A DNA stretch of 46,369 nt. Origin: an uncultured Erysipelotrichaceae bacterium (GTDB taxonomy: Bacteria > Bacillota_I > Bacilli_A > RFN20 > CAG-826). Made by a program: the position numbers and the translations under genes. This document shows, one piece after another, positions 1-8,436 of this stretch. The notes beneath the pieces were generated by a model, which was not told the DNA's origin, made no database searches, and saw only the letters and a list, made by a program, of their open reading frames with translations. How positions within the stretch are numbered: position 1 is the first letter of the stretch; every line of letters begins with the position of its first letter. The stretch spans positions 1-46,369 of the forward strand of contig CADAXQ010000014.1 of assembly GCA_902791935.1 (NCBI GenBank), written 5' to 3'.

Positions 1-95
1 CTGGCCGGCGCCAGTCTTTTGAGCACGCTCAAAAGACCATGCCTGTTGAATATGACTCTTCGTCAATTGGTCATTGACATGGCTTATCCAATTTT
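1..95 (+). repeat. Terminal structured repeat, copy 1
   Basis: These 95 bases are identical, in inverted orientation, to 46271-46365; the two sequences diverge at base 96. The unit carries three dyads: CTGGC/GCCAG (1-5 and 10-14), an 11-bp hairpin GTCTTTTGAGC/GCTCAAAAGAC with a two-base loop (14-24 and 27-37), and GTCAAT/ATTGAC with a five-base loop (62-67 and 73-78). A TTGACA hexamer resembling a -35 box lies at 74-79. The copy may be cut by the window edge. It lies just upstream of, and points toward, the AraC-type gene. It is probably a dispersed repeat that ended assembly on both sides; its nature is unknown. Confidence 0.9.
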
Positions 96-164
96 ATTAG
101 CGAAAACGCAACTTATAATTTCAAATATTGCATTTTTCTACATTTGTTCTACACTGATTCCGTT

Positions 165-971
165 ATGTGGGGGAAAGATAATTGCTTTTACATCAATCGT
201 CAAATTGACGAACCCGAAGGATCCGAAAGCATCTTTTATCGGCATTTGCACGCTTACTACGAAATCCTTTTCTTCTTTCGTGGGAACGTGGCTTTCTCCG
301 TGGAATCGGAACAGAAAAAGCTTGAACCTGGCGATATTGTCTTGGTCCAGCCGGGCAAATATCATTTCGCTACCGTTGGAAAAGAGACCTATGAACGTTG
401 CGTTGTCTCGTTTTTCTCCTCCATCTTGCCAGCATCACTACAAAAGAAAATCGCGAATATCGGTCCTTTCTTTGTCTCTGATCCACCATTAAAACATTTA
501 TTCCACGAATTAGAAGATATCCCCTCTGATTATGCCGATCCCGATGATCAAGAAATCATATTCCAATGCCGGCTCGACGAAATTTTGATTCGTCTTGCCG
601 AGGGGGCTAACGCCTCTTCTGCGGAATCTTATAACGCGTTAACCCGCTCGGTTTTGGCATATTTAGATAGCCACATCTCCGAACCGATTAATATTTCCCG
701 AATGAGTGAAGAACTCCACTACTCAAAATCTCATATCAGCAACGCATTCACGAAAAGCATGAATTGTTCTTTAATGCGCTATGTCCGTTCCAAGAAAATC
801 ATGGCGGCCCATGCTTTGATTGAAAGTGGCGTTAAGCCGAAAAAAGCCGCAGAGGAATGCGGCTTTGAAGACTATTCGACGTTCTATCGTTCCTATTGCA
901 AAATCATCGGCCATTCTCCTTCTCGAACGGAAGGCGGAACGTTCGATGCCTCAGACGATAACCATCATTGA
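165..971 (+). CDS. AraC-family transcriptional regulator
   Basis: A protein of about 268 residues with the two-part AraC layout. The N-terminal half has a cupin-like sensing region, seen as HLHAYYEILF followed by a LEPGDIVLVQPGKYH stretch. The C-terminal ~100 residues hold two helix-turn-helix units: ISRMSEELHYSKSHISNAF, then a second helix pair ending in CGFEDYSTFYRSYCK. Known family members with this layout bind a sugar or related ligand and activate nearby catabolic genes. It stands next to the glucuronate genes, so control of uxaC and uxuA-uxuB-kdgK-eda is a reasonable inference. The start is uncertain: the frame is open from 78, with a TTG at 144 and the first ATG at 165, and neither has a clear ribosome binding site. 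Only 8 bases separate its stop from the convergent uxaC stop. Confidence 0.88.
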   Translation: MWGKDNCFYINRQIDEPEGSESIFYRHLHAYYEILFFFRGNVAFSVESEQKKLEPGDIVLVQPGKYHFATVGKETYERCVVSFFSSILPASLQKKIANIGPFFVSDPPLKHLFHELEDIPSDYADPDDQEIIFQCRLDEILIRLAEGANASSAESYNALTRSVLAYLDSHISEPINISRMSEELHYSKSHISNAFTKSMNCSLMRYVRSKKIMAAHALIESGVKPKKAAEECGFEDYSTFYRSYCKIIGHSPSRTEGGTFDASDDNHH

Positions 972-979
972 TGTAAGAA

Positions 980-2395
980 TCACACTTTCGGTTTGAAGTA
1001 ACGGAGGGCGTTTTGATAGGAAATGTTCTCAACAATCTTGCCGAGCGTCTTTTCGTCGTTCGGATAACGTCCTTGTTCTACGAGCGAAGCCAGGAATGAG
1101 CAAAGTTCACGGCGGAAGAAATCATGACGAGAGAAACTAAGGAACGAACGGCTGTCGGTTAACATGCCGATAAAGCAAGAAAGTAAGCCATCTGCGCTTA
1201 AATAGGTCATTTGTTTCCAAATGCCATCATAGTGATCGTTGAACCACCAAGCGGCGCCGAGTTGAAGCTTCCCTGCTTCCGGTCCTTCCTGGAAGCTATT
1301 CATTGCGCTCACTAAAGCAAGATAGTCCTTGTCGTTTAACGTATAGAGGACGGTTTTTGGCAAGGCGTTCTTATCTTGTAAGGCAGAAAGCAGCGCTTCT
1401 AGTGAAGAGGCGATGGGCCAGTCCCCGATGGCGTCATAGCCATAGTCGGGGCCATATTTTCGATAGCCGGCTTGATTGACGTTCCGAATGGGTCCGAAAT
1501 GGAACTGCTGGACCATATCATATTTCGTATACTGCTCGCCCAAATGGAGCAAGAGATAGCTTTGATAGAGTGCCACTTCTTCATGAGACAATGTCTTGCC
1601 TTCCAACCGTTTTTGGAAGACGGCGTTGGCTTTTTCGTAATTTGTGTTGGGATCAAAGCAAAGTTCGGAAATGCCATGGTCTGCTGCCCGCGCGCCAAGC
1701 GAAACAAAATAAGTAAGCCGACGATCAAAAGCATCCAAGAAATCTTGCAGATTCGAGATCGATAACGAAGCAGCCGCTTCTAGTTTCTTCACCCAAGGTA
1801 AGAATCCATCTAACGTAATCGCAATCGCAGGATCGGGTCTAAAGCAGGGATACACCTTTGTTTTTAATGTCTTATCCCCTGCCATTTTGACGTGATAGGC
1901 TAAGTTATCCGTTGGATCATCGGTGGTAAAAAGATGGGCCACATGGCTCATTTCTAGAATTTTACGGACCGATAACTGCTTTAACTTCGTATTGGCCTCG
2001 TCATAAATCTCTTTGGCCGTTTCGGGACAAAGCGGTTTTGTGATGCCGAAGTATTCTTTTAATTCTAAGGCACACCATTCATAGACGGGGTTTCCGACAA
2101 AATAAGGGAAGCATTCCGCGAATTTTTCGAATTTCTCCCAGTCGCTACGCGAACCGGTGATGTAATCTTCTGAAACACCCATTTCGCGAAGTAAGCGCCA
2201 CTTATAGTGATCGCCTTTGCCATTTTTTCCTAACCAAGCTTCCGTGATGGTACCTAAGGTACGATCTTCGGCAATGGCCGCTGGATCTAAGTGGCAATGA
2301 TAGTCAAAGATTGGCATGTTCGCGGCATGCTTTTCATATAATTCTTTCGCTAAGTCGCCATTCAAAAGATAATCGTCACCCATAAATGTCTTCAT
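980..2395 (-). CDS. uxaC: Glucuronate isomerase (uronate isomerase)
   Basis: This 471-residue protein matches the usual length of uronate isomerase (about 470), an amidohydrolase-fold cytoplasmic enzyme. It converts D-glucuronate to D-fructuronate, and galacturonate to tagaturonate. The metal-binding H-x-H motif is seen near the N-terminus in DYHCHLDP (H33, H35). The SFSRHDFFRREL segment near the C-terminus is typical of the family. The start at 2395 is chosen because AGAGGA lies 6 bases upstream; a longer upstream frame (to 2539) would run through the divergent promoter region and has no homology-like content. It is transcribed away from uxuA and is the first step of the pathway encoded here. 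No tagaturonate reductase or altronate dehydratase is present, so glucuronate is the likely substrate in vivo. Confidence 0.95.
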   Translation of the reverse strand: MKTFMGDDYLLNGDLAKELYEKHAANMPIFDYHCHLDPAAIAEDRTLGTITEAWLGKNGKGDHYKWRLLREMGVSEDYITGSRSDWEKFEKFAECFPYFVGNPVYEWCALELKEYFGITKPLCPETAKEIYDEANTKLKQLSVRKILEMSHVAHLFTTDDPTDNLAYHVKMAGDKTLKTKVYPCFRPDPAIAITLDGFLPWVKKLEAAASLSISNLQDFLDAFDRRLTYFVSLGARAADHGISELCFDPNTNYEKANAVFQKRLEGKTLSHEEVALYQSYLLLHLGEQYTKYDMVQQFHFGPIRNVNQAGYRKYGPDYGYDAIGDWPIASSLEALLSALQDKNALPKTVLYTLNDKDYLALVSAMNSFQEGPEAGKLQLGAAWWFNDHYDGIWKQMTYLSADGLLSCFIGMLTDSRSFLSFSRHDFFRRELCSFLASLVEQGRYPNDEKTLGKIVENISYQNALRYFKPKV

Positions 2396-2574
2396 GTGAT
2401 TTCCTCTTTTTCTTCCGCTAATATTGTGCAAGCAAACATCAGAAAATACCACGGAACGTTGCAAGAAGAAGAAAAGAACGCAATCGCTTGCGATTGTTTT
2501 GCAAGGAAGCAATCGGAAATTGCAATGGCTTCTTCCCACAAAGACTCATAGAATAATAGCGCGAGGAACAATCT
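2396..2574. promoter_or_regulatory. Divergent uxaC/uxuA control region
   Basis: A 179-base region between the divergent starts. It holds a perfect dyad CAATCGC-TT-GCGATTG at 2481-2496 and a GCAATCG element twice, at 2480 and again about 30 bases on. TGCAAG occurs three times (about 2427, 2459 and 2499). A possible -10 box TAGAAT lies at 2549-2554 in front of uxuA. These are candidate operator elements for the AraC-type regulator at 165-971 or another factor; binding is inferred only from position and symmetry. Confidence 0.5.
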
Positions 2575-3621
2575 ATGAAATTAGTGTTTCGTTGGTTTGG
2601 CCCAAAAGATAGCATTCCGCTTTCATATTTGCACGAAATCCCAAATCTTTCGGGCGTGGTGACGGCTGTTTACGATCAAAAACCCGGAGAAGTCTGGAGC
2701 GAAGACTCACTATGCCGTTTAAAAGAAATGGCGGCTGCCCATGGACTAGCCATGGAAGTCATCGAATCGATTCCGGTCAGTGAAGACATCAAGCTCGGCA
2801 CGGCAAAACGCGATGAGCATATCGAAGCGTTCCGGAAGAATTTGGCGCTGGTCGGCCGTTATGGCGTGAAATGCGTTTGCTATAATTTCATGCCGGTCTT
2901 TGACTGGCTACGAACGGATATGCATCATCAAAATCCCGATGAATCCAATTCTTTGGCTTATTCACGCGATGATTTTGATAAGGTGGATCCCCATCATTTG
3001 CATCTCCCTGGGTGGGACGAATCGTATTCGCCAGAAGAATTGCAGTCTTTGTTAAACGCCTATCAGAACGTTTCTCATGAAGAATTGTTCGATCATTTAG
3101 TCTATTTCTTAAAAGCCATTGAAGATGTCTTAGACCAATATGACATCAATATGGCCATCCATCCCGATGATCCGCCATGGGACGTGTTTGGTTTGCCCCG
3201 CATTGTTTCAAACGAAGCGGATTTTGACCGTCTCTTCAAAGCCGTGCCGAATCGTCATAATGGCATGACGCTTTGCACAGGTTCATTAGGCGCAGGACGT
3301 TGCAATGACATTCCGCATATGGCGGCCAAATACGCGAAAGAAGGCCGCATTTACTTCGCCCACCTTCGGAATGTCCTATACACTGATAATCGCGATTCGT
3401 TCGTCGAAGTTGGCCATGATACGAAATTAGGCTCATTAAATATGTACGCCATCGTAAAAGCCTTAGTAGACAGCGGATTTGATGGCTACGTCCGTCCTGA
3501 TCATGGTCGAAATATCTTCGGAGAAAACGGAAAACCCGGCTATGGTTTATATGACCGTGCGTTAGGATGCGCTTATATCAACGGATTATTTGAAGCTGCC
3601 GAAGCAGAAAAGAAGGATTGA
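2575..3621 (+). CDS. uxuA: Mannonate dehydratase
   Basis: A 348-residue UxuA-type mannonate dehydratase of the TIM-barrel xylose-isomerase-like superfamily. It removes water from D-mannonate to give 2-keto-3-deoxygluconate. Family segments seen in order are CYNFMPVFDWLRTD, HPDDPPWDVFGLPRIV, GSLGAGRCNDIPHM, FAHLRNV and RPDHGR; these carry the metal-binding His, Cys and Asp residues. GAGGA lies 6 bases before the ATG. It is the first gene of a four-gene plus-strand operon (uxuA-uxuB-kdgK-eda), and the next gene starts 3 bases after its stop. Confidence 0.95.
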   Translation: MKLVFRWFGPKDSIPLSYLHEIPNLSGVVTAVYDQKPGEVWSEDSLCRLKEMAAAHGLAMEVIESIPVSEDIKLGTAKRDEHIEAFRKNLALVGRYGVKCVCYNFMPVFDWLRTDMHHQNPDESNSLAYSRDDFDKVDPHHLHLPGWDESYSPEELQSLLNAYQNVSHEELFDHLVYFLKAIEDVLDQYDINMAIHPDDPPWDVFGLPRIVSNEADFDRLFKAVPNRHNGMTLCTGSLGAGRCNDIPHMAAKYAKEGRIYFAHLRNVLYTDNRDSFVEVGHDTKLGSLNMYAIVKALVDSGFDGYVRPDHGRNIFGENGKPGYGLYDRALGCAYINGLFEAAEAEKKD

Positions 3622-3624
3622 AAC

Positions 3625-4479
3625 ATGAAAAAAGAAGAATTGCCGATTGCCCTGGATTTATCAGACAAAGTCGTTGTGATCACAGGAGCAGGCGGTGTGC
3701 TTTGCTCCCGGATGGCAGAGGCGTATGCTGCCGCTGGTGCCAAAGTGGCCATTTTGGATTTAAGACTGCCGGCTGCCACGAAAGTCGAAGACATCATCGT
3801 GAAAGATGGTGGCACCGCCAAAGCTTATGAAGCCAATTGCTTGGACCGCGCTTCGCTAGAAAAGGCCCACGAAGCCATTTTGCACGATCTTGGTCCATGC
3901 GACATCTTAGTCAATGGCGCAGGCGGGAACTCGCCCAAAGCCACGACGACGCAGGAATTCTATGCTCCAAAGCAAAACGAAAACGAAATCTCGTTCTTTG
4001 ACTTAAAACCCGAGGGATTCCAATTCGTCTTCGATTTGAATTTGCTTGGCGCCTGGCTTACGACCCAGGTGTTTGCCAAAGATATGTTGGGCCGCAAAGA
4101 ATGTTCCATCTTGAACATTTCTTCAATGAACGCATTTACGCCATTAACGAAGATCCCCGCCTATAGCGCAGCGAAAGCCGGTGTTTCGAACTTCACCAAG
4201 TGGTTGGCCACTTATTTCGCCACGGAGAATATCCGGGTTAATGCAATTGCCCCTGGTTTCTTCTCCACCACGCAAAACCATGCTTTGCTTTGGAATGAAG
4301 ATGGCACGCCAACCGCCCGTACCGCGAAGATTTTGCGCAATACCCCGATGAATCGTTTCGGAGAAACCGACGAATTATTAGGCGCTACTTTGTTCTTAAG
4401 CGATGCGAAAGCCGCTGGCTTTATCACTGGCGTGATTTTGCCGATTGATGGTGGTTTCTCCGCTTATTCTGGTGTATGA
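3625..4479 (+). CDS. uxuB: SDR-type D-mannonate oxidoreductase (fructuronate reductase)
   Basis: A 284-residue short-chain dehydrogenase/reductase. The cofactor loop is TGAGG (T20-G24), the NAG motif is NGAGGN near 97-102, and the catalytic set is S166/S167 with Y180 and K184 in AYSAAK. SDR-type UxuB enzymes of Bacillota (the B. subtilis YjmF kind) reduce D-fructuronate to D-mannonate with NAD(P)H. They differ from the long-chain dehydrogenase UxuB of enteric bacteria. Placement between uxuA and kdgK supports this role. The substrate call rests on context rather than a unique motif. Its TGA stop is followed by kdgK with a 12-base spacing. Confidence 0.88.
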   Translation: MKKEELPIALDLSDKVVVITGAGGVLCSRMAEAYAAAGAKVAILDLRLPAATKVEDIIVKDGGTAKAYEANCLDRASLEKAHEAILHDLGPCDILVNGAGGNSPKATTTQEFYAPKQNENEISFFDLKPEGFQFVFDLNLLGAWLTTQVFAKDMLGRKECSILNISSMNAFTPLTKIPAYSAAKAGVSNFTKWLATYFATENIRVNAIAPGFFSTTQNHALLWNEDGTPTARTAKILRNTPMNRFGETDELLGATLFLSDAKAAGFITGVILPIDGGFSAYSGV

Positions 4480-4490
4480 GGGAGCCTGGC

Positions 4491-5501
4491 ATGAAATCAG
4501 TCATCACGTTTGGGGAATTGATGCTTCGCCTTTCTCCCGAAGGGCATCTTCGCTTCCCACAAGCGAATTCTTTTCACGCCTATTACGGCGGGGCGGAAGC
4601 CAATGTCGCCATTGCGTTGGCCCAGTTTGGCATTCCGGTATCTTATGTCACAGCTTTGCCAACGAATGATTTAGGCACGGCCGCGTTAAATGCCGTCCGT
4701 CAATTTGGCATCGATACGAAGCATGTCGTTCGAAAAGACGGCCGCTTAGGCGTATATTATTGCGAAACAGGCTATTCCCAACGGGCTAGCCAAGTCATTT
4801 ATGACCGGGCAAATTCCGTTTTCGCTCAATCAAAACCAGATGACTATGACTGGGATGCCATTTTTCAAGGCGCCTCTTGGTATTATTTGACTGGCATCAC
4901 CCCTGCTTTATCCCCTGTTTTGGCGGAGATAGTTATTTTTTCCGCCAAAAAAGCCAAAGAACACGGTGTGAAAGTCGCATTTGACCTTAATTATCGCCGA
5001 AGTCTGTGGCCGGCTGGCGAAGCCAGGAAATTCTATGATACGCTTTGCCCATTGGTTGATCTTTGCTTCACGAATTTATATCAAACAAAGGATATCTTTG
5101 GGCTTGCGTTAGACCCGAAAGACCCCGAAGATCCAGAAGCGCATGCTGTGGCTGCTTCTTATTTAACCGAACATTTTGGCATTTCGGAAGTCGCATTTTC
5201 GACAAGAAAATCCCCTTCTGCCAATGTCAATGCGATTTCTGGCTATCTTTATGCAAACGGAAAACTTTCTCGTGCGAAAACCTATTCCATGGATATCGTA
5301 GACCGTGTCGGCGGTGGCGATGCGTTTGGTGCTGCCCTTTTAACGGCAAAAGAAAAAGGTCTATCCGCCAAGCAAGCCATCGATTGCGCGGTGGCAGCCT
5401 CATGCTTAAAACATTCCGTGGAGGGCGATTATCTTGTGGCCTCCTGGGATGAAGTCACCGCGTTAGCGTTTGGCACAGGAGATACGTTAATTAAACGCTA
5501 G
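4491..5501 (+). CDS. kdgK: 2-keto-3-deoxygluconate kinase (PfkB family)
   Basis: A 336-residue ribokinase/PfkB-family sugar kinase. The N-terminal signature is ITFGELMLRL with the substrate-site YYGGAEANVA. The C-terminal DRVGGGDAFGAAL carries the anion-hole glycines and the catalytic Asp. The expected reaction is ATP-dependent phosphorylation of 2-keto-3-deoxygluconate to KDPG, and the flanking uxuA and eda genes support it. The start at 4491 is preferred over an in-frame ATG at 4476, because GAGGGA sits 7 bases before 4491 and overlaps the uxuB stop. Confidence 0.93.
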   Translation: MKSVITFGELMLRLSPEGHLRFPQANSFHAYYGGAEANVAIALAQFGIPVSYVTALPTNDLGTAALNAVRQFGIDTKHVVRKDGRLGVYYCETGYSQRASQVIYDRANSVFAQSKPDDYDWDAIFQGASWYYLTGITPALSPVLAEIVIFSAKKAKEHGVKVAFDLNYRRSLWPAGEARKFYDTLCPLVDLCFTNLYQTKDIFGLALDPKDPEDPEAHAVAASYLTEHFGISEVAFSTRKSPSANVNAISGYLYANGKLSRAKTYSMDIVDRVGGGDAFGAALLTAKEKGLSAKQAIDCAVAASCLKHSVEGDYLVASWDEVTALAFGTGDTLIKR

Positions 5502-5510
5502 GAGTAAATC

Positions 5511-6155
5511 ATGAAACAAGAAACGATAAATAAGCTTTGCGATTGCGGCGTGTTAGCCGTCTTACGGGCACCGAATCCTGAAATGGCCATTCATATTGCC
5601 GAAGCCATCGTCCCGAGCGGTGTGGTCGGTTTAGAAATCACTTATACGGTTCCTGGCGCAGGGAACGTCATTAAGACGTTGCATAACGACCCACGTTTTT
5701 CCTCTTGTCTCGTCGGGGCTGGAACAGTTTTAGACGAAAAAACCGCCAAAGATGCAATTTATAATGGGGCGGCCTTCCTGGTATCGCCTTCGTTTAATCC
5801 GTTGGTTGCGAAAGTCGCGAATGCCGCGGACGTTCCTTATTTGGCCGGTTGCTTAACGCCGACTGAAATTGTCACGGCGTTACGTGAAGGCGCCGATCTC
5901 ATCAAAGTTTTCCCTGGCGACGTTGTTGGTCCACATTATTTAAAAGATATTCATGGGCCACTTCCGGACGCGAAATTGCTTCCGAGTGGCGGTGTCAGCA
6001 TCGAAAATGCCGGTGAATGGATTAAAAACGGTGCCGTCATGGTTTCGGCTGGATCTAGCTTAACTGCCCCCGCGAAGAGTGGCGATTACGCGGAAATTAC
6101 TCATCGTGCCGCACAATTCTTGGCCGAAGTCAAAAAAGCAAGACAAGGCAAATAA
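5511..6155 (+). CDS. eda: KDPG aldolase
   Basis: A 214-residue class I aldolase that splits 2-keto-3-deoxy-6-phosphogluconate into pyruvate and glyceraldehyde-3-phosphate. The Schiff-base lysine is K132 in LIKVFPG, the general base is E42 in LEITYT, and the GAGTV and LPSGGV phosphate-binding segments are present. The length is normal for Eda/KdgA. GGAG lies 8 bases before the ATG. It is the last gene of the glucuronate operon and is followed at once by a strong terminator. Confidence 0.96.
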   Translation: MKQETINKLCDCGVLAVLRAPNPEMAIHIAEAIVPSGVVGLEITYTVPGAGNVIKTLHNDPRFSSCLVGAGTVLDEKTAKDAIYNGAAFLVSPSFNPLVAKVANAADVPYLAGCLTPTEIVTALREGADLIKVFPGDVVGPHYLKDIHGPLPDAKLLPSGGVSIENAGEWIKNGAVMVSAGSSLTAPAKSGDYAEITHRAAQFLAEVKKARQGK

Positions 6156-6173
6156 ATCTGATTCAAAAACAGA

Positions 6174-6199
6174 AAAAGCGCCATGATTGGCGCTTTTTT
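6174..6199 (+). terminator. Rho-independent terminator after eda
   Basis: A nine-base stem AAAAGCGCC/GGCGCTTTT (6174-6182 and 6189-6197) with a six-base loop and a T run to 6199. It ends the uxuA-uxuB-kdgK-eda transcript. The A-rich left arm may let it act on the opposite strand for rpmG as well. Confidence 0.92.
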
Positions 6200-6236
6200 G
6201 ATTGTTACGAGATAAAAACCAAGAACGAAGGAATCG

Positions 6237-6398
6237 TTATTTGGCTTCTTTGTGAAGTGTCTCTTTTTTGCAGCGAGAGCAATACTTCATTGTTTCCATC
6301 TTGTTCGGATGGGTCTTTTTGTTTCTCGTGGTAATGTAGTTGTGTTCACCGCATTCGCTGCAGGCGAGAATTACTTGATCGCGTTTGCTTTTTGCCAT
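6237..6398 (-). CDS. rpmG: 50S ribosomal protein L33
   Basis: A 53-residue ribosomal protein read from the raw sequence. It begins MAKSKRDQVILAC and has two CxxC pairs, CSEC and CSRC, that make the zinc ribbon of the Cys-containing form of L33. AAGGAAG lies about 10 bases before the ATG. A TGtTACGAT extended -10 box on the minus strand (hexamer at 6432-6437) is a plausible promoter. The gene stands alone between the glucuronate operon terminator and the divergent ispG. Confidence 0.95.
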   Translation of the reverse strand: MAKSKRDQVILACSECGEHNYITTRNKKTHPNKMETMKYCSRCKKETLHKEAK

Positions 6399-6481
6399 AA
6401 TTTGTCACTCTTCCTTCTTGTCGCGAGAGATATCGTAACATAGACTGCGCGAAAGTGCTACAAGAAAAAGGCAAAAGACGT

Positions 6482-6495
6482 TAAAATCTTTGCGA
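6482..6495 (+). promoter_or_regulatory. Leaderless promoter of ispG
   Basis: TAAAAT at 6482-6487 is followed by six bases and then the ispG ATG at 6495. No ribosome binding site lies between, so transcription should begin at or beside the start codon. A -35 box is not clear. Confidence 0.55.
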
Positions 6496-7547
6496 TGAAA
6501 ACAAGAGAAGAAACGAGACCCGTCCACGTTGGCACTTGCCAAATCGGCGGGCAAAGTCACATCGTGATCCAGTCGATGTGTTCCATTAAAACATCGCGAG
6601 TGCAAGAAGTCAGCGAACAAATCAATCGTTGTGCCGCTTTAGGCGCCGAAGTCATGCGCTGTTCTTGCTTAGATTTTGAAGATGCCACTGCTTTCCGAGA
6701 AATCAAAAAAAGAGTGAGTATCCCGTTAATCGCGGATATTCATATCGATTATCGCCTTGCTTTGGCGGCCTTAGATGCCGGTGTTGATGCGGTTCGGATC
6801 AATCCTGGCAATATCGGGGATGAAAAGCGGGTCAAGGAGGTTGTGGATGCCGCGCTTGCCCACCACGCCCCGATTCGGGTTGGCGTAAACGGCGGTTCCT
6901 TGGACAAACAAATTTATCAAGGACGAGACACCATCAAAGGAGAATATCTTTACGAATCAGCAAAAAAGCATGTTGATTTGTTAGAAAAATACGGATTTCA
7001 TGACATCGTTCTTTCGCTTAAAGGATCGGATGTTCGCGAAACGATTGCCGCCTATCGTTTGGCCGCGGAGCGCTTTCCCTATCCACTGCATTTAGGGATT
7101 ACCGAAGCAGGACCCATGGAGACAAGCTTAATTCGTTCTGCTGCGGGTCTTTCCCCACTTTTGCTCGATGGCATCGGCGATACCATTCGTATTTCTTTGA
7201 CAGAAGAGCCTGAGGAAGAAGTCCGGGCGGCCGCAAGATTGTTACATGACCTTGGGTTAAAGGACGACTGGCCGACGTTTATTTCCTGCCCTACTTGCGG
7301 GCGAACCGAAGTGAATTTGTTACCACTCGCAAAAAAGGTCCAGAGTTACTTAGAAGAACACCATATCAATAAAACCATTGCCATCATGGGCTGCGTGGTC
7401 AACGGACCTGGCGAAGCCAAGCACGCCGATTTAGGGGCAGCAGGAGGCAATGGCATGTGGGTCATTTTCAAAACAGGGAAAATTATCCGCGAAGTCAAGG
7501 ATTCGGAGATTTATCCGGCGCTGATAGAAGAGATTCAGAAGCTATAA
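6495..7547 (+). CDS. ispG: 4-hydroxy-3-methylbut-2-enyl diphosphate synthase
   Basis: A 350-residue IspG (GcpE), the next-to-last enzyme of the MEP isoprenoid pathway; it converts MEcPP to HMBPP in the cytoplasm. The 4Fe-4S ligands are visible as C265 and C268 in SCPTCGR, C300 in MGCVVNGPGEA, and E307. An N-terminal TIM barrel precedes them. The pathway's last enzyme, IspH, is encoded about 2.4 kb downstream. The start has no ribosome binding site but lies exactly six bases after a -10 box. Its last 53 bases overlap the convergent nfo gene. Confidence 0.96.
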   Translation: MKTREETRPVHVGTCQIGGQSHIVIQSMCSIKTSRVQEVSEQINRCAALGAEVMRCSCLDFEDATAFREIKKRVSIPLIADIHIDYRLALAALDAGVDAVRINPGNIGDEKRVKEVVDAALAHHAPIRVGVNGGSLDKQIYQGRDTIKGEYLYESAKKHVDLLEKYGFHDIVLSLKGSDVRETIAAYRLAAERFPYPLHLGITEAGPMETSLIRSAAGLSPLLLDGIGDTIRISLTEEPEEEVRAAARLLHDLGLKDDWPTFISCPTCGRTEVNLLPLAKKVQSYLEEHHINKTIAIMGCVVNGPGEAKHADLGAAGGNGMWVIFKTGKIIREVKDSEIYPALIEEIQKL

Positions 7548-8418
7548 GCGTTTCTCTCCAGCCGGTTTCATATTGTCCGCTTCGAAGCATTTCAATTTCC
7601 TTTCGGTATGGCAATATCTTACCAAGCCACGGCGTTTCTAGCTCAAAAGGAATGCCTTCCAGTTTCGGGTGTTTGAACCACTTCTCTAACGTTTCGAAGC
7701 CAAGTGTGCCATAACCGATGTTTTCGTGGCGATCTTTATGTGATCCCATCGGATTTTTTGAATCGTTTAAATGAATGACTTTAAGATGGTTTAAGCCGAT
7801 GATACGGTCAAATTCATCTAAGACTTGATCCACGTTCGCCACCGGGTATCCGGCATCGTTAATGTGGCAAGTGTCCAAACAAACACCAAGACGATCAGGA
7901 TAGGCGGAACGCATCCGAAGTGTCGCGATGGCGTCGAACGTTCTTCCGATTTCGTGGCCTTTCCCCGCCATGGTTTCTAAACAGATAAGGGTGTTCTTAG
8001 AAGAAGATGCCTCCAACGCTAAATCCAGCACTTTTGCCGTCTCCGTAAAAGCGGCATCGCCTAGTTCGTCCACATCACTGCCAGGATGTAACACCAAATA
8101 AGGGACGCCGAAGGCTTCGGCGCGGTCAAGTTCTTTCGCTAACATCTCGATCGCGATTTCTCTCGTGTTGGGTTTCATGCTGGCAGGATTGATGATATAA
8201 GGCGCATGGATGACAAGATGGTTCAAAGAATGGCCGCTAGAAAGCCATAATTGCTTGCCTTCTTCGATTTTTAAGGCAGAAAGCGGCAAACGAATCGTGT
8301 TTTGCGGCGCACCCGTGTAGAACATAAATGTGTTCTCACCGAGCGAAAGCGCCTTTTTTACAGTGCCAAGAAAATAATCAGGCGCCGTCAAAGAAAGATG
8401 GGAGCCGATATAACGCAT
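7495..8418 (-). CDS. nfo: Endonuclease IV (apurinic/apyrimidinic)
   Basis: A 307-residue AP endonuclease IV with a three-zinc TIM barrel. It cuts the DNA backbone 5' of abasic sites in base excision repair. Zinc-ligand segments seen are HAPYIIN (H71), CLETMAGKGHEIG, CLDTCHINDAGYP, HLNDSKNPMGSHKDRHENIG and PFELETP. The protein is somewhat longer than typical (280-297). The extra C-terminal residues come from DNA shared tail to tail with ispG (7495-7547). AGGAG lies 8 bases before the ATG, and the gene follows cshB as in Bacillus. Confidence 0.95.
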   Translation of the reverse strand: MRYIGSHLSLTAPDYFLGTVKKALSLGENTFMFYTGAPQNTIRLPLSALKIEEGKQLWLSSGHSLNHLVIHAPYIINPASMKPNTREIAIEMLAKELDRAEAFGVPYLVLHPGSDVDELGDAAFTETAKVLDLALEASSSKNTLICLETMAGKGHEIGRTFDAIATLRMRSAYPDRLGVCLDTCHINDAGYPVANVDQVLDEFDRIIGLNHLKVIHLNDSKNPMGSHKDRHENIGYGTLGFETLEKWFKHPKLEGIPFELETPWLGKILPYRKEIEMLRSGQYETGWRETLIASESLLSAPDKSPNP

Positions 8419-8436
8419 GGTAATACTCCTAAAAAG

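Noticed and set aside
2396..2539. 48-residue N-terminal extension of uxaC
   Set aside because: It would cross the divergent control region, lacks family similarity, and a good ribosome site precedes the ATG at 2395.
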